Below, piece by piece: positions 1 to 3,793 of a stretch of DNA of 5,924 nucleotides (its first letter is position 1; every line of letters begins with the position of its first letter). The stretch is from an uncultured Planctomycetales bacterium (GTDB lineage: Bacteria > Planctomycetota > Planctomycetia > Isosphaerales > Isosphaeraceae). The notes below the pieces were generated by a model that had not been told where the DNA came from, made no database searches, and saw nothing but the letters and a program-made list of their open reading frames with translations. The position numbers and the translations under genes are program-made. Location: positions 1-5,924 of the forward strand of contig CALKTZ010000180.1 in NCBI GenBank assembly GCA_937997355.1, in the 5' to 3' direction.

Positions 1-141
1 CATCTCGCGAGCCGATACCAAGGCGTTTCCCGCACGCGATTGCAGGAATGGTTCAACGTATTTGACCCGGGCCATGAGGCTTGATACGTTCTCAGCTAGG
101 TCCGGAATCCGCGACCGAAGCCGCATGCCATCCGGGAGGAC
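1..141. other. Left-edge region, ambiguous coding fragment plus leader of the oxidoreductase gene
   Basis: Two readings share the same codon register here and cannot be separated. On the + strand, frame 1 is open from base 1 to a TGA at 82-84 (27 codons ending DPGHEA). This could be the 3' end of an upstream gene, leaving about 60 bp before the oxidoreductase start. On the - strand, a frame runs off the left edge from an ATG at 126-124 or an ATG at 75-73 (beginning MARVKYVEPF). This could be the 5' end of a divergent gene. Third-position GC is similar in the two readings (about 64 percent), lower than in the neighbouring genes. Neither has a strong ribosome binding site or a family signature I recognise. 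Bases 85-133 look like ordinary leader sequence. Confidence 0.3.
134..140 (+). promoter_or_regulatory. Shine-Dalgarno site of the oxidoreductase gene; decides between two adjacent ATGs
   Basis: GGGAGGA lies just before a tandem ATGATG at 142-147. The GGAGG core (135-139) is only 2 nt from the first ATG, too close for normal initiation, but 5 nt from the second. The start at 145 is therefore preferred. The two choices differ by a single methionine. Confidence 0.7.
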
Positions 142-144
142 ATG

Positions 145-1377
145 ATGACGGGACGATCGACGCGCCGGGAATTCGCCTCGACGCTCAGCCGGATGGGCCT
201 GGCGACGGCCGGCGCCCTGGCCTCGGTGGAATCGGCGACGGGGTATGCCGCCAATGACGCGATCCGGGTCGCTTGCCTCGGCACCGGGGGGCGCTGCCGG
301 ACCCTGATGCAATCCCTGGTGAAGATCCCGGGCATTCAAATCGTCGGGGTCAGCGATATCTACGACGCTCATCTCGAAAAAGGCAAGCAACTCGCGGACC
401 CTCGCGCGGTCGCGACCAGGCATTATCGCGAACTCCTCGATCGGAAGGATGTCGACGCCGTCCTGATCGGCAGTCCCGACCACTGGCATGTGCCGATGAC
501 GATCGACGCCTGCAACGCCGGCAAGGATGTGTACGTCGAGAAGCCCCTCACGCACGACCGTTCCGAGGGGGCCGCCGTGATCGACGCTCAGAATCGCAAC
601 TCCCGCATCGTGCAGGTTGGCATGCAGCAGCGGAGCATGCCCCATATCCGCAAGGCCCGCGAACGGCTCAAGGAAGGGGCCGTCGGCCGGGTGATCAAGG
701 TTCACATGACCTGGAATCGGGGCGGCGCCAAGCGATTCCAACGGGTGCCGCTCGGGATCGACCCGAAGCAGGTGCTCTGGAAGGATTTTCTCGGCAAGGC
801 GCCGGATCGGCCGTTCGACGAGTTCCAACTGAGGAACTGGCGCTGGTTCTGGGATTTCGGCGGCGGCCTCCTGACCGATCTTATGGTCCACTGGATCGAC
901 GTGGCCCACTGGCTGCTGGACCTGGACCACCCGCTCAAGGCGACCACGATCGGGGATCACATTGCCGGCGAAGGAGTTTGGGAAACCCCCGATACGATTC
1001 AATGTCTCCTGGAGTATCCCGGCCGGATTCAGGCCCACTTCGAAGGGACGTTCTCCAACGCGCGGCTGGGGGCGATGATCTGCTTCGAAGGGACCGACGG
1101 CACCCTCTATATCGATCGCGGCCGATACGAGATCGATCCCGAGCACGGCAAGGGGAAGCCCGAGAGCTGGATTCTGGGGAGCAATCCCAGGAAGGGGCAG
1201 GACTTCTACGACAAGCCCGATGGCGAATTGCTCCACCTGACGAACTGGGTCGAATCGATCCGGAGCCGAAAGCCTCCCGAGGCGCCGGCCGAGGCGGGGG
1301 TCGCCGCGGCCGGCGCGGCGCAACTGGGCAACGCGGCGTATCGTACGAACCGCGTCGTCGAGTGGAAACCGGCGTGA
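145..1377 (+). CDS. Tat-exported Gfo/Idh/MocA-family NAD(P)-dependent oxidoreductase
   Basis: This is a full-length 410-aa member of the glucose-fructose oxidoreductase / inositol dehydrogenase / MocA family, which oxidises or reduces sugars and cyclitols with bound NAD(P). Residues 1-36 form a twin-arginine signal: T6-R7-R8-E9-F10 is followed by a mild hydrophobic stretch and a probable cleavage near GYA-A (about residue 35). The Rossmann fold opens with G46-T47-G48-G49-R50. A DHWH motif is at 112-115, and the family's E132-K133-P134, with its catalytic lysine, is intact. The C-terminal alpha/beta domain carries the GGG (239-241), D245, H249, D252 pattern that places the catalytic histidine. 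Nothing is truncated. It is the first gene of a probable two-gene unit with the dioxygenase downstream. Family and export route are read from sequence. The substrate is unknown, and sugar or inositol-like compounds are inferred only from the family. Bacteria of this type carry many paralogues, so no gene name is given. Confidence 0.93.
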   Translation: MTGRSTRREFASTLSRMGLATAGALASVESATGYAANDAIRVACLGTGGRCRTLMQSLVKIPGIQIVGVSDIYDAHLEKGKQLADPRAVATRHYRELLDRKDVDAVLIGSPDHWHVPMTIDACNAGKDVYVEKPLTHDRSEGAAVIDAQNRNSRIVQVGMQQRSMPHIRKARERLKEGAVGRVIKVHMTWNRGGAKRFQRVPLGIDPKQVLWKDFLGKAPDRPFDEFQLRNWRWFWDFGGGLLTDLMVHWIDVAHWLLDLDHPLKATTIGDHIAGEGVWETPDTIQCLLEYPGRIQAHFEGTFSNARLGAMICFEGTDGTLYIDRGRYEIDPEHGKGKPESWILGSNPRKGQDFYDKPDGELLHLTNWVESIRSRKPPEAPAEAGVAAAGAAQLGNAAYRTNRVVEWKPA

Positions 1378-1407
1378 GTTCGCCTCGGGAATTGTCGGGG
1401 GGCGATC

Positions 1408-1413
1408 AGGGAG
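1408..1413 (+). promoter_or_regulatory. Shine-Dalgarno site of the dioxygenase gene
   Basis: AGGGAG lies 6 nt before a TTG (1420) and 9 nt before an in-frame ATG (1423). Both spacings are workable. ATG is preferred as the commoner start codon, and the alternative adds one residue. Confidence 0.5.
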
Positions 1414-1422
1414 CTTTCGTTG

Positions 1423-2157
1423 ATGGTCAGAGACGAACCGGAATGGGTGGAAACTTTCGGACAAGCTGGATTTGCGATCCTGGATCGCGTGATTTCTCCC
1501 GGCCAAGTTGCGGAATTGATCGAAGTGAGCAAGGGCTGGTCGGTCGTCGGCCGCGAAGGGGTCCTCGATCGTCGAGGTGAGACCTATGGAATTCGAGATC
1601 TCCTCTGGCGGTCCTCCGAGGTTCGCAGCCTCGCCGAGTCACCGGAGCTGAGGAAATTGGTCGTGCCGATCCTCGGACCTCGCGCATTCGCGGTGCGTGG
1701 GCTCTACTTCGATAAAACGCCGGAGACGAACTGGAACCTCCCCTGGCATCAGGATCTCACGATCGCGGTTCGGTCTCGTCGCGAGATGCCGGGGTTCGGC
1801 CCCTGGACACTCAAGGTGGGAATTCCGCACGTCAATGCACCCGCCGACTTGCTCGCCCGCATGATTACGATTCGACTTCACCTGGACGAATGCGGGCCTG
1901 AGAGCGGGCCGATGCGAGTGCTGCGGGGATCGCATGCGTTTGGAAAGCTGTCTCCTGGCCGGGTCGCGGAATGGTCGGCTCGCGCCGCGGAGTTCGCGGA
2001 GGATTGCCTCGTTTCGGCCGGAAGCGCCGTCGTCATGCGGCCGCTGATCCTTCACTCCTCCACGTCGGCAACCGGCCAAGGTCACCGACGGGTGATCCAT
2101 ATCGAATATGCCGCCGAGTCACTCCCCGATGGCCTCGCCTGGTACGAGCCGAATTAA
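1423..2157 (+). CDS. Phytanoyl-CoA dioxygenase (PhyH) family protein, Fe(II)/2-oxoglutarate-dependent
   Basis: This 244-aa cytoplasmic protein has no signal peptide. The non-heme iron facial triad is visible: H109-Q110-D111 supplies the first histidine and the aspartate (context LPWHQDLTIAV), and H211 in LHSSTSA is the distal histidine. R222 or R223, in HRRVIHIEY, is the expected 2-oxoglutarate carboxylate anchor. Between them, DECGPESGPMRVLRGSHAFG (155-174) matches the PhyH-type segment with a conserved GPxxVxxGSH core. Members hydroxylate aliphatic or small natural-product substrates using O2 and 2-oxoglutarate. Bacterial members are rarely characterised, and the substrate here cannot be inferred, so the name does not imply phytanoyl-CoA as substrate. 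The gene starts 45 bp after the oxidoreductase stop on the same strand with no terminator between, so co-transcription is likely. The length is typical of a complete single-domain member. Confidence 0.88.
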   Translation: MVRDEPEWVETFGQAGFAILDRVISPGQVAELIEVSKGWSVVGREGVLDRRGETYGIRDLLWRSSEVRSLAESPELRKLVVPILGPRAFAVRGLYFDKTPETNWNLPWHQDLTIAVRSRREMPGFGPWTLKVGIPHVNAPADLLARMITIRLHLDECGPESGPMRVLRGSHAFGKLSPGRVAEWSARAAEFAEDCLVSAGSAVVMRPLILHSSTSATGQGHRRVIHIEYAAESLPDGLAWYEPN

Positions 2158-2168
2158 TCCGCCAACGT

Positions 2169-3284
2169 TCAACGCAACGCCAACGGCCGGAGTGTGAAGC
2201 CTGCGGCGGTCCCCTTGATCTTGTTCACCGTCGCCGAGTAGCAGAAGGTATAAACCTTGGCCTTGCTCAGCCCTTCCAGATTATGGAACTCTCCGATGTG
2301 AACCCCCTGGTCGACCAGCAGATAGCGGTGGACCGGGATGATCGTGCCGGGCGAGTTCGGCGGCGGGTTGACCTCGCATCCGCTGGTATCCGCGCCGACC
2401 ATGATCGCCCCTTGGTCGGCCACGAGCCATTTCGCGGCGTCGAGATCGATCCCGGCGGAGTCGTGTTCGGCGAGCCTGGCGTGATCGGCGCCGTCTTCGC
2501 CCCAGTATCGCGCCGTGCCTGTCCGGACGAGCACGACATCCCCCGGCTGCAAGGTTACCCCTTCCCAGGCGAGGGTTTCCTGGAGATCCTTCGCGGAGAT
2601 GACGGTGTGGCCGGGCAGGGCATCCACCTTCTTGAACGCGGCGACGTCGATCAGGACGCCCCGGGCGATGATCGGCGGGATCGTCGAGGCGTCGCATTTT
2701 CTGGGACCCCAATCGCCCCCCCACTCCGCCTCGGTGAATCCGTTATACCAGTGGAAGTCTTTTCCGGCCGTGATGTGCCCCAGGCCGTCGATCTGGGTGG
2801 CGACATTGTCCGAGATGAACATCGCGCCGGAATGCCAGTAAACGAGATCTCCATTCTTGGAGGGGGGCGGCGCGTCGGCATCTTGCATCCGGTGGATGCT
2901 ATCGGGGCTTCGAAAGGTCATGATTTCGCCGGGGCTGTGGCCGGGCCATTTGAAACTCCGTCGGCTGTAGGTGAGCCCGAGGTCGAAAACTTCCCCCCTG
3001 TTGGCGAGGCGGAGCGCCGCGGCCCTCGTCTCGTTGGTCATGGCGTTCAGGGAGCCGATTTCATCGTCCTTGCCCCAGATCCAGCCCCAACCCGTCCCCT
3101 TCTTCCAGCCCTTGATCGAGCCTGGGTTCGTCTCGGCCGTTCGGGCCTGAGATTCGCGCCGTTCCGCCGATTCGGCGACCTTGTCGAAGCCGCCCCGATC
3201 GGTGATCTGGACGGCCAGGAAGCCCCCCAGGATTCCGCCAAAACATAGGACCGCCAGCGACCGTGGACTTCGACGTTCGATCAT
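2169..3284 (-). CDS. Cyclase-family protein (PF04199 / kynurenine formamidase-like fold) with N-terminal signal or anchor
   Basis: This is a 371-aa protein. The chosen start, ATG at 3284-3282, puts a hydrophobic segment (residues 8-26) after a basic n-region (ERRSPR), as in a signal peptide or membrane anchor. A purine-rich GAGAGAAAG (3297-3289) sits 4 nt upstream. The frame stays open to an ATG at 3566, but that extension looks non-coding. The hydrophilic linker (about 28-60) leads into WGKDDEIGSLNAMT (70-83), the usual opening of long-type cyclases. The putative active-site segment is NVATQIDGLGH (160-170). ARGVLIDVA (207-215), LVRTGTARYW (252-261), VHRYLLVDQG (318-327) and IGEFHNLEGL (330-339) are further family landmarks. 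Relatives include kynurenine formamidase and isatin hydrolase, metal-dependent hydrolases. Two of the usual metal-binding histidines are N160 and Q164 here, so catalysis is uncertain. The gene converges on the dioxygenase, 11 bp between stops. The substrate is unknown. Confidence 0.87.
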   Translation of the reverse strand: MIERRSPRSLAVLCFGGILGGFLAVQITDRGGFDKVAESAERRESQARTAETNPGSIKGWKKGTGWGWIWGKDDEIGSLNAMTNETRAAALRLANRGEVFDLGLTYSRRSFKWPGHSPGEIMTFRSPDSIHRMQDADAPPPSKNGDLVYWHSGAMFISDNVATQIDGLGHITAGKDFHWYNGFTEAEWGGDWGPRKCDASTIPPIIARGVLIDVAAFKKVDALPGHTVISAKDLQETLAWEGVTLQPGDVVLVRTGTARYWGEDGADHARLAEHDSAGIDLDAAKWLVADQGAIMVGADTSGCEVNPPPNSPGTIIPVHRYLLVDQGVHIGEFHNLEGLSKAKVYTFCYSATVNKIKGTAAGFTLRPLALR

Positions 3285-3373
3285 GGCGCTTTCTCTCGCG
3301 TTGAATTGAGAAGGGTTGAGCGTTCGGGCGGATCGGGGCTCGCACGACCGGGGACTCGATCCATCGAGGGGGC

Positions 3374-3402
3374 ATTGTAGGTGGCGGTTCGCGGCATCGC
3401 AA
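3374..3402 (-). promoter_or_regulatory. Candidate sigma70-type promoter for the cyclase gene
   Basis: Read on the minus strand, TTGCGA (3402-3397, 4 of 6 to the -35 consensus) is followed after exactly 17 bp by TACAAT (3379-3374, 5 of 6 to the -10 consensus). Transcription would begin near 3367, giving a leader of roughly 80 nt before the ATG at 3284. If correct, it also argues against translation starting further upstream (3566). The call rests on consensus matching only, and promoter rules in planctomycetes are poorly known. Confidence 0.35.
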
Positions 3403-3453
3403 CGACCTGATGACCCTTCCGTGACGCCTGTGCTCAATTTTTCAAAGTCGTGG

Positions 3454-3469
3454 TTTTGCATCAAAATGC
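3454..3469. repeat. Short inverted repeat in AT-rich patch
   Basis: TTTTG (3454-3458) and CAAAA (3462-3466) are inverted around CAT. The overlapping GCAT (3458-3461) and ATGC (3466-3469) are also inverted. It lies upstream of the candidate cyclase promoter and could be an operator-like site. The arms are short enough to occur by chance. Confidence 0.2.
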
Positions 3470-3549
3470 GGCGGAATTGCGAGCGGACCGGGCAGATTGG
3501 CTTTCCCATTCCGCGAGGATGCGATGAAACGGTTGGTATCGGATTTGCC

Positions 3550-3567
3550 ATTGCAGGTTGGTGCAAT
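3550..3567. repeat. Inverted repeat ATTGCA-N6-TGCAAT
   Basis: Perfect 6-bp arms (3550-3555 and 3562-3567) flank a 6-bp spacer, giving an 18-bp dyad near the middle of the divergent intergenic region. Size and symmetry suit a dimeric helix-turn-helix regulator, but no regulator gene is present in the window and no second copy was noticed. Confidence 0.3.
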
Positions 3568-3640
3568 CATCGAGTCCAATTGAAGCTTCCGGGCCGGGTA
3601 GATTTGCCCCCTCGTTTACGTTCGAGATCACTTTTCTTGG

Positions 3641-3650
3641 CAGACGTCTG
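3641..3650. repeat. 10-bp perfect palindrome CAGACGTCTG
   Basis: This uninterrupted 10-bp palindrome lies about 145 bp upstream of the propeller gene start. It is a possible protein-binding site. A palindrome this short is not significant on its own in a region of this size. Confidence 0.2.
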
Positions 3651-3723
3651 GCCGGGCGTTTCGTGAGATGAAATCGCGAGGAGTCGGGACGCGTCCAGGG
3701 TTTCAGTTCGGCGTGGATTGATA

Positions 3724-3749
3724 GAGATCGAGGTGATGTCTTGGATCTC
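3724..3749. repeat. Inverted repeat GAGATC-N14-GATCTC near the propeller gene start
   Basis: Six-base arms (3724-3729 and 3744-3749) end 44 nt before the start codon at 3794. It could form a weak stem in the leader transcript or act as an operator. There is no supporting context beyond position. Confidence 0.2.
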
Positions 3750-3782
3750 GAACGACTCGTTGGATCGACCGGAATTCGGACA

Positions 3783-3790
3783 GGGAGGGG
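3783..3790 (+). promoter_or_regulatory. Strong Shine-Dalgarno site of the propeller gene
   Basis: GGGAGGGG, with GGAGG at 3784-3788, lies 5 nt before the ATG at 3794. An in-frame TGA at 3734-3736, with no ATG or GTG between it and 3794, closes the frame upstream. This fixes the start. Confidence 0.8.
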
Positions 3791-3793
3791 CCG

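Larger units (their letters stand above)
3285..3793. other. 509-bp divergent intergenic region
   Basis: The region separates the cyclase (leftward) from the propeller gene (rightward). No open frame inside it looks like a real protein. The frames that exist have no family signature, no convincing ribosome binding site and low-quality composition. It is richer in A+T than its surroundings, notably around 3431-3468, as expected of a regulatory region. It holds a candidate promoter for the cyclase and several short inverted repeats, listed separately. I could not find a convincing sigma70 or sigma54 promoter for the rightward gene. Confidence 0.75.

Noticed and set aside
62..90. TTGACC-N17-TACGTT as a promoter for the oxidoreductase
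   Set aside because: The -10 box matches only 3 of 6 positions, too weak to claim.
273..1580. 435-codon plus-strand frame overlapping the oxidoreductase
   Set aside because: It is an out-of-frame, Arg/Gly-rich translation of the oxidoreductase gene, whose own frame carries all the family motifs.
1971..3248. 425-codon plus-strand frame opposite the cyclase
   Set aside because: It overlaps both the end of the dioxygenase and most of the cyclase, has no ribosome binding site that I see, and its product is a low-complexity antisense translation of conserved cyclase motifs.
3285..3566. N-terminal extension of the cyclase to an ATG at 3566
   Set aside because: The 94 extra residues have no family match that I recognise and would bury the hydrophobic export segment. 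The candidate promoter at 3374-3402 lies inside the extension.
3316..3666. 116-codon plus-strand frame in the intergenic region
   Set aside because: It has no convincing ribosome binding site, no domain signature and atypical composition. It covers the candidate promoter and dyads.
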